DNA from: Brevipalpus yothersi
Taxonomy: Eukaryota; Arthropoda; Arachnida; Trombidiformes; Tenuipalpidae
DNA: 64,000 bases
Direction of reading: 5' to 3'
Assembly (NCBI GenBank): GCA_003956705.1
Contig: QZCP01000545.1
Location: 62,001-126,000 of the forward strand
Shown: piece by piece, positions 38,801 to 50,460 of the stretch
Numbering within the stretch: position 1 is the first letter of the stretch
Layout of the letters: each line of letters begins with the position of its first letter
Notes under the pieces: model-generated
The model's input: only the letters and a program-made list of their open reading frames with translations
What the model was told of the DNA's origin: nothing
The model's database searches: none
Translations under genes and position numbers: made by a program

Positions 38801-40269
38801 ATGTATTAAAGTTTGTGGAGCAATAATCAGAGTAGCACGAGACTTGAGGCGCTCAGATACTGGTCGATCTTCCCAACACTGTGGACAAAGGTAAGGATAC
38901 TCGTTCCATACAGGATCATAGTTGACACATTTTCTGTGTTGAACGGAGTTACACTTGGAACATGCTAACATTCCTCTCATCAAACTTTTTGATTTGATGT
39001 TCCTAACTTCTCCCAATTCACCACAACTACATTGGAAAACTCTTGGTTCAGAACTCTCTTCGATTTCTCTTTTACTATTCAATAATTCGGTCAATTGATC
39101 TTCATGGTCAGTACGTAGATGGGACAGAGAGAGGGCAAGAATCTCAACAGTTTTTCCAAGGCCCATCTCATCAGCGAGTATTCCACCTTGAGGCTCAGGA
39201 GAGTCTTTGAGCTCGGCCTTGTCGTCATTGTAATCGATGAAATAGCCACCATAAGGATTGTAAAGAAGATTGAGATGATCATTAAAAAGCCACAAAGGAT
39301 GTCCTTTAGGGTCAGAAGTGGTTGCAGGTTGCTTTTCACGACTGAGCATCCAAACAACACAACGTTTTTGGTAAGTTCTAAGTTCTGGGAGGAGACACTT
39401 AGGCTGTTGATATTCACAGGAAAGATCTTGCTGATAATGATGTTCTCTGACAACTTTGTACACTTCCTCAATATGATGCAGAGGTGGTTCGTAAGCATAA
39501 TGTGAGGATTTGGGTAATTTCGAGTAAACATCTCCAAACATTGCTGCCATTACTTCGACAACCGAATACTGAGGTGAATTGATCGGCTGGTCATCGAGTG
39601 AACATGTTTTCAAACAATTTTCTGTGAACCAAATTTCTATATCCAAAAAAGAACCATAACACTTGAAGGACAATAAAAAACTTTTCTTATCACTGAGAGA
39701 CTGAAGGGCTGACGGCTCTCGTCTACTCAACTTCATGAAATCTGATGTGGCTCTTATCTTGCCTTTGTGGCCAACTTTCTCTGTCTTCTTATCAATCATA
39801 AGCATTGTTGACCAATCTTCAGTCTCATATGAATGGGCTAAGTACAAATGAAATGACTTCTTTTGGTTTTCTTCCAGCTCCTCATCGGATAGATGATTTT
39901 CCAGATCAATGTATAGGTGACAAAGTGAACGAAGTGGTTTATGTAGGCCTTTCTGTGGGTCAGCTGGAAATGAGAATGGAAATATTTCCAATTAAAATCA
40001 TAATCTTAGGAGTCATAAGCAGCTCAATTGTGCTCAAACTTATCGGAACAAGCTGTGTTCAAATTTTGAATTAACGATCACTTTCCAATGATCCTCACCC
40101 TGAATAGTTCAACTGATCGTGAATGATGTTTAACACCCTAGAATTGTTACTTACCATAGAGATGGAAGATGTGAGAGCTGGATCGAATGAATCTTTCAAT
40201 TTCTTCCGAGAAGAGAGAAGACTTTTTTCTTCTCTTTGAATTTCTAGAAAGCCAGCTGCCAATCATCAT
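35825..40269 (-). CDS. SHPRH: SNF2 helicase/RING E3 ubiquitin ligase SHPRH
   Basis: Orthologue of SHPRH, which polyubiquitinates PCNA and promotes error-free bypass of damaged replication forks in the nucleus. Two exons (40269-40155 and 39963-35825) give 1,417 residues; human SHPRH is about 1,680. Domains in order: SNF2 ATP-binding half with GGILADEMGLGKTVEILAL (about residue 300); an inserted PHD-type zinc finger, C-S-C ... CSKC...HRKC...CPQC (about 350-400); a WWRICLDEAQ Walker B (about 510); a long coiled linker; a C3HC4 RING, CPICTNPLG...CTHLFCLKC...CPIC (about 1165-1215); and the helicase C-terminal half ending in AIGRIHRIGQTKSIFVHKF. The PHD and RING inserted into the helicase are diagnostic. 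A linker-histone domain, present in human SHPRH, was not seen. Confidence 0.95.
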
Positions 40270-41091
40270 GGAGTGATTTGAAAAATCTATATGGCTAGAA
40301 GGGAAGCAGGAAAAATTAAAAATTTTTTGGCTAGTTGCACGGCGAATGATCAAAAAGATCAAATAGAATGGAATATTTGCTAAATAATTGGTTTTCTCTT
40401 ATGCTGATGGCCAGCTTTCAAGATCCTGAGGTGTCAAGAAAAGTGAACTCACCTTGAATATCTTTGGTCACTAGCAATTTAGTGCATTCAATCTAAAAAA
40501 CGATTGTCAAACCAGACTGTTTGTCGCGAGATTGAACATTTGTAAATAAGGACACATTATACCATCGACAAAAAGGTTAGAATTGACATTTAAAGTCTAC
40601 AAGCACCACCACTTGAAACACATGGTTGAAAAAAAAAACAAACATTGTTTAGTAAACACTGTTTTTGTTTTCATTCCAGCTTAACAGTCAAGCTTTTACA
40701 TCTGCTAATGAATTATCTAACACCACCATGATATCAATATAAATCTTGATCTATTCAAGAACAAATATTGATTAATTTCAAGAATATATGTGACTAATTT
40801 TAGATGAACAAGACATCCACATGAAAAAGATATTGAAGAATGTAATTTATATTATGTTTCTCACCTCTGACAACTTGTCAGTGACAAGATTGAGTTTGCC
40901 TATTCGTAAACATCCCTCAAAAGCTCTTGAGTACATGTGTTTACATCTTTAATGTTTCCAGTTACGATTATTGGTGTCGAAAATATTAACATGAGGCTAT
41001 TGAAGTTTATGAATTCTCGAGTGAACTTTTGGATGTTTTAAAGGATAGTGTTGTTTTGATAATCAAGCACTGTAATTTTCCACTGTACAAG
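40270..41091. promoter_or_regulatory. Divergent promoter region of SHPRH and YJU2B
   Basis: About 820 bp between the two head-to-head start codons. AT-rich, with no TATA box or repeat that stands out. Confidence 0.4.
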
Positions 41092-42302
41092 ATGGTAAGT
41101 TGTTTATTTTGATGTTTAAAATCAATGGTTGGTTAACTCAATGATGCAATCTTTTTAGGCTGAACGCAAAGCAGTCAACAAATATATTCCAGCAGATTTT
41201 GATCCAAAAAAGCATAGCAGTGTTAATAAATATCGGAATAGTCATCCACTGAGAGAAAGAGCTCGAAAACTTGATCAGGGAATCCTAGTTATCAGGTATG
41301 TCTAATGTTACAGCTACTATTGCAGCAAATCATAATGCTCTCTATCTCTATCTCTCTCTTTCAGATTTGAACTCCCATTCAATATCTGGTGCGATGGATG
41401 TAACAATCATATTGGTATGGGTGTTAGATACAATGCCGAAAAGAGTAAAACAGGAAATTATTATTCGACCGCAATCTACAAGTTTCGCATGAAATGTCAT
41501 CTTTGTGATAGTCATTTTGAGATTGAAACAGATCCTGCGAACTGTGATTACAAAATTCTCAATGGCGCTCGCCGGCAAGAGAATCGCTGGGATCCAAAAG
41601 ATAATGAACAAATTGTGCCAGATGACAAAGGTGACATCCAAAGAATGGCAACTGATGCCATGTATCGTTTGGAGCATCAAACAGAAGATTTAAACAAAGG
41701 CACTGCTCTCAAGCCAACTCTTGAGAGATTGCAAGATCTGCAAGATCGATGGAAAGATGATTTCAGTCTCAATCAGACACTGAGAAAAACGATGAGGGTA
41801 AGAATATGATTCTCTTTTCATAAGTGTCTCATCCATGATTAATCTCTTTTCAGGAACATAGACGCAAGGTCTTTGATCAGAAACGCAAAGATGAAAGTCT
41901 ACTAAAAAAAGCATGTTTATCAATCAATCTAGTACCTGAATCACCGAGTGATTTAAAAAAAGCCATTCGAATCAAGAGTGAGCCTTTTGAATGTAAGATT
42001 TGTTCTTCTTTTTTACAGACATCTCGATAATGAAAAATTTTATTCCCACAGCTTTCGATGATAAATGTGAAGCTTCACGACTCAAGCTGATAAATGAGTC
42101 TGTATTCCCTCTCACTAATATTTTACCTTCCAATCCATCGCTGAAGGAGATCACCCAATGTTTGGTAGCTAAACGCATCGAAGAAAGTGGCCCATCTCTA
42201 GATAGAGCATCTCTTGGAATCTCTGAAAAAGAGACCCAGTCAAAAAGATCAGAATCCAAGAAGGGTCTTGTCCCTTATTCAACCGATTCGGAGAGTGAAT
42301 GA
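41092..42302 (+). CDS. YJU2B: Splicing factor YJU2B (CCDC130)
   Basis: CWC16/YJU2 family protein associated with the spliceosome. Five exons (41092-41094, 41159-41295, 41365-41797, 41854-41992, 42052-42302) give 320 residues. The match to human CCDC130 is strong: ERKAVNKYIPADFDPKKH, NSHPLRERARKLDQGILVIR, NIWCDGCNNHIGMGVRYNAE, KCHLC (the second zinc-binding CxxC pair) and DPANCDYKI. It ends in YSTDSESE, like the YSDSESE end of the human protein. The middle is a helical, charged region. Oddly, the first coding exon is just the ATG, followed directly by a GTAAGT donor; the second exon continues with Ala-Glu-Arg-Lys, as expected for the family, so this split appears real. Confidence 0.93.
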
Positions 42303-42728
42303 GTGACAATTTTGATTGTAATTATTGTTGAGAGGACAGCTCCGGAAAGGACACTCGATACAATGTAAGAATAACATTTAGGGAATTTTTTCATTTAAAA
42401 ATATCAGAGACTGTAATAAAAGATTTACAGAAATTTAAATATATGTCATTTTCCGTGCAGGATCGCCTTGATTTGATGAGTGAATATGGCTTGACAGGCG
42501 CGAAAAATGTTATTGAAAAAATGACTGGACAAATTTTGACCATGAATTTGAATACGAAGATGAAAAAGTAAAATCGATTATTCGGAAAAGAGTTGAAAAA
42601 AATTATTCAAGATCTTTGCAAGTTCATACATCCATTTCCGATCCTCTGAAAATAGAAAAGAATGTTTAAGACAGGAAAGAGATAAAGAAACATTTTCCCA
42701 AGAGTTATTGCAGTGGAAATGCATCAAC
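42303..42728. other. Intergenic region between convergent genes
   Basis: 3' flanks of YJU2B (+) and the formin (-). A short frame around 42475-42570 has no support. Confidence 0.45.
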
Positions 42729-45700
42729 TCACACTAAACTTTGAGGTCGAGCATTCTCGTGCTTTTTCCGTTGACTTCTGCGTAACGCATCAGCTCTTCT
42801 GTAAGGCTCATTTTTTAGACCTAATGAAGAGGAAATGGAAAGGAAATGATTATCGGCGTCACAACAATGAAATTCACATCATACTGACCTTCGAGGATTT
42901 CCTCCAGTGTTCCGTTGTAAATTTCCTCTTGCTTGAGCAATCGTTTCTCCTGCACCTTTGATTCAGATGAGGCATCCTTACCATGAGACTTGTTCTGATG
43001 CTCCTGGATCTTGGCTTGTAATAAAACTTCCAATTTTTTCTTTTGGGATAGCTTATAGTCTCGGACACATTGCTTGTATTGCTTCAAAAATTTGGCAAAA
43101 ATAGAAAAAAAGGCTGTGGATGATTCCAACAATTTGGTATTTTCACCAAAGTATTCGACACATTGATTATACTCCGACCGAGACACTCGTAATTCGCCAG
43201 TCAAACTTTGTAATTCAGGTGATTTAGAACTGACAAATAAGTGGAGACGCTGTGTCGCAGGGTCCTTTTGAGATCCTCGAAGATTTAGCTCTCTTTTGAC
43301 AAGTTCCATTCCACGCTCAAGTTCTTGTACTTCTGAGGCACAAGTTTCTAATGAGGCGGTGATACTATCCAAAAGATTCAGAATTTTCTCCAGATCATAA
43401 GGCAATTCCACTGCATCCTGGCGTATATCAAACAATCCGGTCATCTTTCTTGTCAAAGACACAGGAGACAATTTTTTCAAAGTTTCATACAGCTGCTGCT
43501 CTTGACTCAATCCTGAATCACCTTCGATTTTTCTCTGGATAAGCTCAGCAAGAAAATGCAGAAGGGATCGACTACGATCAACAGGAGACTTGGTTTCAGT
43601 GAATGATTCCAGTGACGTAAGCTTGAAACCATATGCTGGAGCATTAGCCATTGTTCTACTGGAAGCATTGAGATAATTTCCAAGAATGAGGATGTGCTCA
43701 AAAATTATTCGTATGCCTTCAGAAGTTCTCAATGCTTTTGAAGCCTCTGTTATCGCTGAGATTCGGTTTTTACACTCCTTAATCAAATTTTTGGGCGTAG
43801 AGTCTTGCTTGTTCAAAGATGAGGCAGGCTCAGATCTTAGAAGACTGTCCATATAGAGGATTATTCTCAATTTCTGCTCCAGCCTTTCAACTTTTGACAC
43901 TTGGAGCAAAAATCTATCCTCATCGGTCATCTCATCTAAACTTCTACCGGAACGCTCATATTCACGATATAGCTGAACTTCTTGAGGGTTTGGCACCATT
44001 CTGATGAGGATTTCGATCGTTTCTGGTGGAAATGCTTCGACATCAAAGCTATTAATTACTCTCATTACTGCATCACAGTCTGCGCTAACTTTTCTGAGAG
44101 ATATTGCCATATTTCGAAGTCTATTGTGATCAAGGACACTGAACTTTTCTGGTTGTTTGAACTTTTTCTGAGTACCTTGATGAGTATGAGATGAATTTTT
44201 CACAGCCTCTGTTTTAGATCCCAACTTGAATTGTTCTTCGAAGTCACTGAAATCGATCGATTCAATGATTTTCTCTTCCTGATGAAATTCATTGAATATG
44301 GTACCTTTGACTTGATTAGGTTTGAGAGGAATCCAATTGATTGTTGGCAACTTGTATTTAGATGGGTTAACTTTTTTGATGGTAAACATTCCAGGATCTG
44401 GAGGAAGAGGAGGACCAAGTGGTGGAGGTAAAGGGGGCTTTGAAAGATTCTCATTTTTCGAGAGTGATAATGGCAATATTGCAGGAGGTGGTGGAGGTGG
44501 TGGAGGTGGAGGAGGTGAAAGTTCCATAGGAGGAGGGGGAGGTGGTGGAGGTGGTGGAGGTGGAGGAGGTGAAAGAGGACTTGCTCGGATATCCGAAGAG
44601 ATGCTTTTGATAGGAGAAGTAGCACATTCGACGGTAAGAATTTGATCCTTTTGAGATAATTCAGATTCAGAGCCACGTTCAGTTTCTAGGTGATGAATTT
44701 TAGATTCGAGAACAGATTGTCTTCGTCTCGATTCTTCTTCTCGTTGAGAAATAGTGCGCTTCAAATTGCCAAGCTCGTCTTTTAAAACTTGATTCCTTTC
44801 AGATGTAGACTTGTATTCCTGCTCGATTGATCTATAAATATGTTCCAATTCATTGTACTTGTTTTCTAGATCTTTTATGACTTCATTAGCGTGCGATAAT
44901 TGCAAGCTTAATTGCTGAGCATAATCAGTCACGTTGTTCTTCTGCTCCGCATCTTCCATCAAGGTGCTTACATCAAAAAAGTTGTCAAGATATGCATGAA
45001 TTTGAACCTTAAAATCTTCCGATTCAGTGTTGGGAAGTTTGTTTTCCAGGTATTCATCGAGTCCAAGTTGAGTAAATTCGTACTGTAGATGAACTCTAAA
45101 ATTCATATCTTCCACTGCGTGCACAATAATGTTGATAAATTGTATACAAGCGACCATGAAGTCAATATTGAACTCATCCGGTTTGGTAAAAAAATTCATC
45201 AATGTTTGAAATCTTCTTGACTCGCCCATAACCTCCTTGTAGTTGTCGAAAGCTGACAGAATCAATTGATGGCCGCCTTTTACAAGACAAATAGCTGCCA
45301 ATAGCTCAAGAACGAGAGATTTGGTACGAAGACTGTGATGATTAAGACTTAGAGCCATTGATTTGATTGCATTTGGATGTTTCATTACCATGTTGAAACC
45401 ATGTTTATAATTTATGATCGCTCTCATACACATGATGCATATATGAACATCATCATCAACATTACCCAATTTGTTTTTAAATGAGCGAAAAAGTGATGGT
45501 CTCCTGAGAAAATACAATGAACGATAGGTTACAATGAATCATTCAATAGCATTACTCTGTGGGAGTGCATAACTAACCTGAAAAGACTTAGTCCTTGGGC
45601 ATTCTCAGTTGTCGGAGATGTCGTTTTGGATGTGGGCTGACTGCTATGATTCCTATCACCATACTCTCCATCGGTAGATCGATTATTATTCAGCTGTTTT

Positions 45701-46333
45701 TGCTGCTCCAACAATCTTTGGGTATTCAAGCGAACGGTTAAATATTCGATGAGAATATCGAGTCCACCATTCTCTTCGGACAAAAATTCACGAACCCATT
45801 CGATATTATTGGTTCGCAAAGATATTTCCAAGTCGCGTAAAACTTGTGTCGAGGAAGTGTCACCAATAGTTCTTCTTCGTTTTGAGTTTCGACTAGTTTT
45901 CGGATCGAGATAGCTTCTCAGTTTATCAAGATAAAACTTTGGTGACTCTTTAGCTTTGACCATCTCTTGGTCTCGAATAAGTTCCCATTTGCGTTCATCA
46001 TCATACCCTCGTAAAGCTCTTGCCTTGTCCGCCGGAAGATCCATCGAATCAAGGACTGTCAACAACAATAAGGGCGAAAATTTCACCAAATGAAATCTCA
46101 ATACTCAACCCAGTTGAAACACACACATACACATACGCCGGTATCCACTCACCTTTTCGAAACATTTGATCCAATTCATCATGATCTGGTCTCTTGACAC
46201 TTGAACCATCGCCACCAGTAGTAGTTGTGGTTATAATTCTGTCCAGTGATGATAGAGCTGGCGTTTCGATGGATATTATCTTGTGGGCATTGTCTCGCAC
46301 ATCACATCCATGTAAAGATATTACCTGACCCAT
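42729..46333 (-). CDS. Frl: Formin-like actin nucleator (FMNL/Frl)
   Basis: Diaphanous-related formin of the FMNL class, which nucleates and elongates actin filaments under Rho-GTPase control. Exons 46333-46153, 46055-45578, 45503-42889 and 42820-42729 give 1,121 residues. The N terminus MGQVISLHG fits N-myristoylation (Gly2, Ser6), as in FMNL proteins; another ATG directly precedes it. The GBD/FH3 region is clear: MDLPADKARALRGYDDERKW, LRDLEISLRTNNIEWVREFL, and GFNMVMKHPNAIKSMALSLN. Next come a coiled coil, two proline runs (FH1, about residues 530-570) and FH2 (about 600-1030) with INWIPLKPNQVKGTIFNE, GNYLNASSRTMANAPAYGFKL and ECVEYFGENTKLLESS-like motifs. The last exon gives YRRADALRRSQRKKH, a basic autoinhibitory DAD-type tail. 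The gene is intact. Confidence 0.95.
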
Positions 46334-46599
46334 CATTGAAGGCACATTTCAAACATTCCAAGATATAAATATTCAATTCAGTTCACACCTGAATTGACAT
46401 GTGGATCAGCAAACACAGATTCATTTCCTTGATCAAATTGATACATGTACATGTATGATGTTTTCACTTAAAATTGAGGGTGTGAATTACACATTGCAAT
46501 GTCTAACTGACATCCCTGAAAAGCGCATGTACTAGTAGCACCTGGTGGATGCATGCATTTTCATTGCATTGGAGATGGAAAGTTCTGACGAATGTACCG

Positions 46600-47040
46600 A
46601 ATTTTCCTCGAAATAATCAACTGATTGGAACTTTAATTCTTGTAATTTTGCTTGACATTGTAGCAGAGAATTTAATGTTTGTGGCACTTTGAGGAAGTGC
46701 TAAGCCGAGGAGATCAAATTTTTGTCCTTTGGGCAGCGTTGTATCGTCAGGTAGATCATTGTGCATACGCTGATGTAGATTATCGAGCACCAACATATTA
46801 CTCCAGGCGCGTGGTGATAATTTCATTTGTTCATCAACTTTCAAGTCTTTGAAGAAAATGCTGTTACGCAACCAGTTAATTTGAGCAAAAGAGTGACTGA
46901 TCTATAAGCTTAGACATCCATTTTAAAAAGGACCACTTCACATCTGATTGTAAGTTTGACTATTGAGCCCCTCGAAAAGCTGACTTTGCCATTCTTTGTC
47001 ATCAGGAGGATGAAAGTTGGAGGAATGGTGTCGATTCTTG
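46600..47040 (-). pseudogene. FTZ-F1 (NR5) ligand-binding-domain pseudogene
   Basis: Minus-strand pieces match the ligand-binding domain of the FTZ-F1 nuclear receptor in family order but in different frames: PDDKEWQSQLF and SQTYNQ, then CEVVLF, then LIDQSLF, then FAQINWLRNSIFFKDLKVDE, then WSNMLVLDNLHQRMHNDLPD, GQKFDLLGLAL, and finally QAKLQELKFQSVDY. Between these lie at least three single-base frameshifts, an in-frame TAA and a further shift after LGLAL. The gaps are too short for introns, and excising them would remove core helices. No DNA-binding domain was found nearby. It is a partial, inactivated copy; whether it came by retroposition or segmental copying is unclear. The surviving segments are well conserved, so inactivation is fairly recent or the parent is slow-evolving. 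Confidence 0.82.
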
Positions 47041-49183
47041 CTTAATCTCGTGAGAATACACACTGATAGGCCATGACTTGATTCCACTATGCTGAGCGAA
47101 CTCTCAACTTTGCCGAAACAATGATTGGTCACTGAGAATAATGCTTGTCGTAATAATGCATCAACTGAAGTCGTCGAGTCCTATCTCTCTTGTGCAAGGG
47201 CTCGAACTTAATTCGATCGCCGCACATTCGATCAGCACGTACGGCTTTCAGTTTTATACCTAGTTCGAGGCACTTTTGGAAACGATGAAAGGGTTATCGT
47301 CCTTTTTCCTGATTGGATCGGCAACACAGGTATAAACTTTTTAGTCTTGAACTATGCGTTTAAAGAAACCTTTGCCTCACTCACAGGTGAGAATGTCTAT
47401 AATGATAACCTGGAACTTTATCCCCACACATGAGGTACAATTCACCCACACCTTATCTGGTATCTGGCGGCTCAGGAAGGCTTGACTTGACTTACACTGG
47501 TCATAGAAGGAACCGGTGCGAGACTGAGATGAGGTGAAAAGTTTGAATGATTGTGATGAGCTCCATGGTGGTCGTACGGAGCTGTATCGCTCTCACTTTC
47601 GTGTCCTACTCTCGCTTCCATTTGGATCACAGTGAGAGAAGATTCACACCATTCATACCCACGTTCTCTACAGAAGATAAGACAGCAAATTATTTAGAGA
47701 ATCACCTTATAGTTTTTCAAATATCTTCTCTCTTTCTCCTCTCTGGACTTTGCAGATTGGTGAGAATTGCTCGAGACTACAATTGCCACAATTAGCCAGA
47801 ATTAGGCTACACTGTTTCTCATTTCCCTCTGCCTTTTCGCTTCTCAAAAGTAATATAAAAAAAGCAAGCTTTTCTATCCACTACATATCTTACACCATTC
47901 CTCCGCTGACAATGAATGTCCTCTGATCATCAAAAATGGAGCACACACACACCACTGGCCAGAGAGTGGTGGGAAGGTGGGGATGCTGTTCGAACGATAC
48001 TCGTACACGGTGATCAGCACAACTGTCAAGGTAATCAATTGATTGAAAGAGTGTGAGTAAGAGAGGAAATTTCATTGCGAGAGAGAGAGAGCAAAAAGAG
48101 AGAATGCTTCCAGGAGAAATTTTTCTCTCACAGAATGGCCAGGAGAACGGGCAAGCATATTGAGGATCCGTTTTGCCATCGATCTAAACGTTTATGACCA
48201 GCTTGAACCTTTCTCACTAACACATCGAACCGTGTTTACGAGCCTCGATGAAGAGTGCTCGGTCTGTCTGTCTGTCTCTCTTTTTCCTATTATAACGTTA
48301 CGTGATTTGAAAGCGAGAAAGTACCAACGACATCTAAAGCTTTGAAGAGGAGAATCTCCAACTTTATTTGAAATCGATAGTCAATTTGGACATTCAATGG
48401 TTAGGCACGTTGCAGTCAATGAAGCACTCCTCCGATTGCAAACGTTAAGGAAGCCACACAATGGCCGCTCATTGGGGAGTGCTCGCATCAAGTGCAAAAA
48501 ATCACAATTAACGGTGTGATCAGTCCCAAAATTGGTTTCTAAGCTGCTTCACTATTTTCACTGGTCCTACTACATCATTCAAAACTCAATCCAGAACCAT
48601 CACATATCCAATTAGCAAACTTTAATCGCAGCAAATATGACAAAACAAAATCACCGAAAAACTGGATGCGAATGTTGGATCGATATTCCCAAGAGAAGTT
48701 AAAATGATTTTGTATGCTGAAAGATTTCAAAGGAAAAAAAATGTCAAAATAAATAAAATCACAGTTGTGCTTCTTGCCGGTGAGAAATTTTTGCAGGTAG
48801 AAGACAGTTTTCGGTGTCATACAGGTTCCTGCAAGAAATAGGACTAGAAATGGGTATCACCTTTGTATATTTTAGGGGTTACAATTGTGATTGACTATAT
48901 CAGGAAGTATGATAGAACATCGGTCAAGGCTAGGGTTGAATTTTCTCTTCTATAACTTTATGGCTGTTTGACTGCTATGAGCAATATTACTAGAATGATT
49001 CGATTGTTGCTTAAATCATAAAGTGATCGTGAAGAAAAATGAAAAATTCAATCGCGAACTGTTTGTTCTTTTTTCTCAGAAATAATTTACTGTTTCATCA
49101 GTGATACTTTTGAAGAAAATTCATCGAAATACATGAATTTATCAAATATATTTTCAGCGGTCATATATTTCTACATGCTCATT
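47041..49183. other. Intergenic region
   Basis: No gene recognised on either strand. Short frames (for example 47547-47795) lack family features. The part next to 46334 is likely the upstream regulatory DNA of the formin gene. Confidence 0.45.
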
Positions 49184-49569
49184 TCATAAATTGGGTGGTA
49201 GAAATTTTCGATCAGGTGTTAGAAATTCTTCTCCTCGAGGAATAGACTTTCTTCCTCCTTTTCTTTCAGTAGGCATTAAAAAGAAGTCCATAAGAGCAGA
49301 TGTAGCATATTTTTTCGCAATTTCTTCATAATCAATATCGTCGCCTTAGTGAATAAAACAATAAAACAATAATATGCTATATTTATTCCAAGGGATTCAA
49401 AGCTATTCATAGAGCAATACTTACCTCTTCCATCCCGAAGAAGAGTAGGCAGATGACAAGAGTCGCCAGTGTCCATCGGTTCACCTCGCAGATTGGATAA
49501 ACTATCGAAATCAAATCCTTTCTGAGAAACTATGGAATGTGATACACCCATGGAACACGATGGTCGGAC
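49184..49569 (-). CDS. Unidentified two-exon coding remnant or small gene
   Basis: Exons 49569-49425 and 49344-49184 join across an 80-bp GT-AG intron (codon split after base 1) into about 101 codons ending at TGA. The first exon opens after a good acceptor (TTTTTTCAG) and encodes a Cys-containing stretch (RPSCSMGVSHSIVSQKGFDF; SCHLPTLLRDGRG). The second is acidic then basic (DDIDYEEIAKKYATSALMDF; ERKGGRKSIPRGEEF). A third upstream exon ending at 49648 is in frame but meets a stop after 15 codons and belongs to the ABC-like remnant. No own start codon was identified. It may be the 3' end of a dead gene or a gene whose first exon I could not find. Confidence 0.35.
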
Positions 49570-49647
49570 CTGAAAAAAGAAAAATTTCAAAATTCCTCCC
49601 AAAGTGTCAAAACCCCATCATCAAAGAACAAGTAAATTTCAGCTCAC

Positions 49648-49887
49648 CTCGAATATTTTGAGGTCCGTGATTATTTGATAGAGTTCATCCAATTACTCTT
49701 TCACCATCACAATTACTCTTTGTTCACGTCTCATCAAAGTGACCAGATTCATATTTATCAATATTTGCGGTAGTTCATCAAAGATAAAAATCATGGGATT
49801 TTTCCAAGTGTAATGCTCTCTTTGGACGATCGTTGACCTCCGCTCAATGCCTGAAGAAATTCGAGTCAATCCAACAACATAATCCTA
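49648..49887 (-). pseudogene. Possible ABC-transporter ATPase remnant cut by a transposon
   Basis: The minus-strand frame starting at the MITE edge is open for about 63 codons and contains RISSGIERRSTIVQ, then NPMIFIFDEL (Walker-B-like), then RVIVMVKE, a stop, and LDELYQIITDLKIF before a GT donor at 49647. The end resembles the ABCG motif around IHQPSSELYQxFDxL with the same spacing, the stop replacing Pro. The +1 frame also reads LSGGQR. Walker A is absent and the Walker-B to H-loop distance is short, so this is tentative. Confidence 0.35.
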
Positions 49888-50460
49888 CAGTATGTCCCAT
49901 AAGTAGTGAGAGAAATCGGACTGCGTTTTTTCATGACCGAAATTTCCTTCTTCAAAATTGTTGGATCTTTTCGAAAACTAGCTCAAATTATTATTCTATT
50001 TCCATATTTTACTGAAAGAATTATTTTGATCAAATTTCTCCGATAAATTTCAAAAAGGCAGATATCACTTGTAGAGCAGTTATTTTTTCCCCCAAAATGG
50101 ACAAACTCTGCAGAAAATCCTCTTACATTCTCAAAATTTGTCTAAATTAGATAAGAATCACTTTCACACAAACTAGAGAAAATTTTCAACATTTTGAGCT
50201 ACAGATTTCATAATTAGATCTTCTCAATTGCTGATAATTTGAAGAAAATCGAGAGAAAAAATTTTCAAAAACACCCAAAATTTGATGACTCATTTTTGAG
50301 AGCGTGAAAATCCATAGAAAATTTTGAAAAGAATATTTTTTCTGGATTGTCAACGAACGTATTCCCTGAAGATTCTATTCTGAAAATTTCATCTAATTTT
50401 GTCACCTCTTTCCTCGAAAAAAAAGGCAAAACCTATTCTCATTACTTATGGGATATACTG
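49888..50460. mobile_element. Tc1/mariner-type MITE, 573 bp, TA target site
   Basis: The left end begins CAGTATGTCCCATAAGTA and the right end, read on the minus strand, begins CAGTATATCCCATAAGTA. The first 24 bases match with two differences, and weaker similarity extends about 40 bases inward. Each end is flanked directly by TA (49886-49887 and 50461-50462), the target-site duplication of Tc1/mariner elements; CAGT is their usual terminus. The interior is AT-rich with no transposase frame, so the element is non-autonomous. Confidence 0.85.

Noticed and set aside
44322..44645. Plus-strand Gly-rich frame resembling a glycine-rich structural protein
   Set aside because: It is the antisense of the formin's polyproline FH1 segment.
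47547..47795. 82-codon plus-strand frame downstream of the FTZ-F1 pseudogene
   Set aside because: No domain, no good splice context and no match; likely chance.
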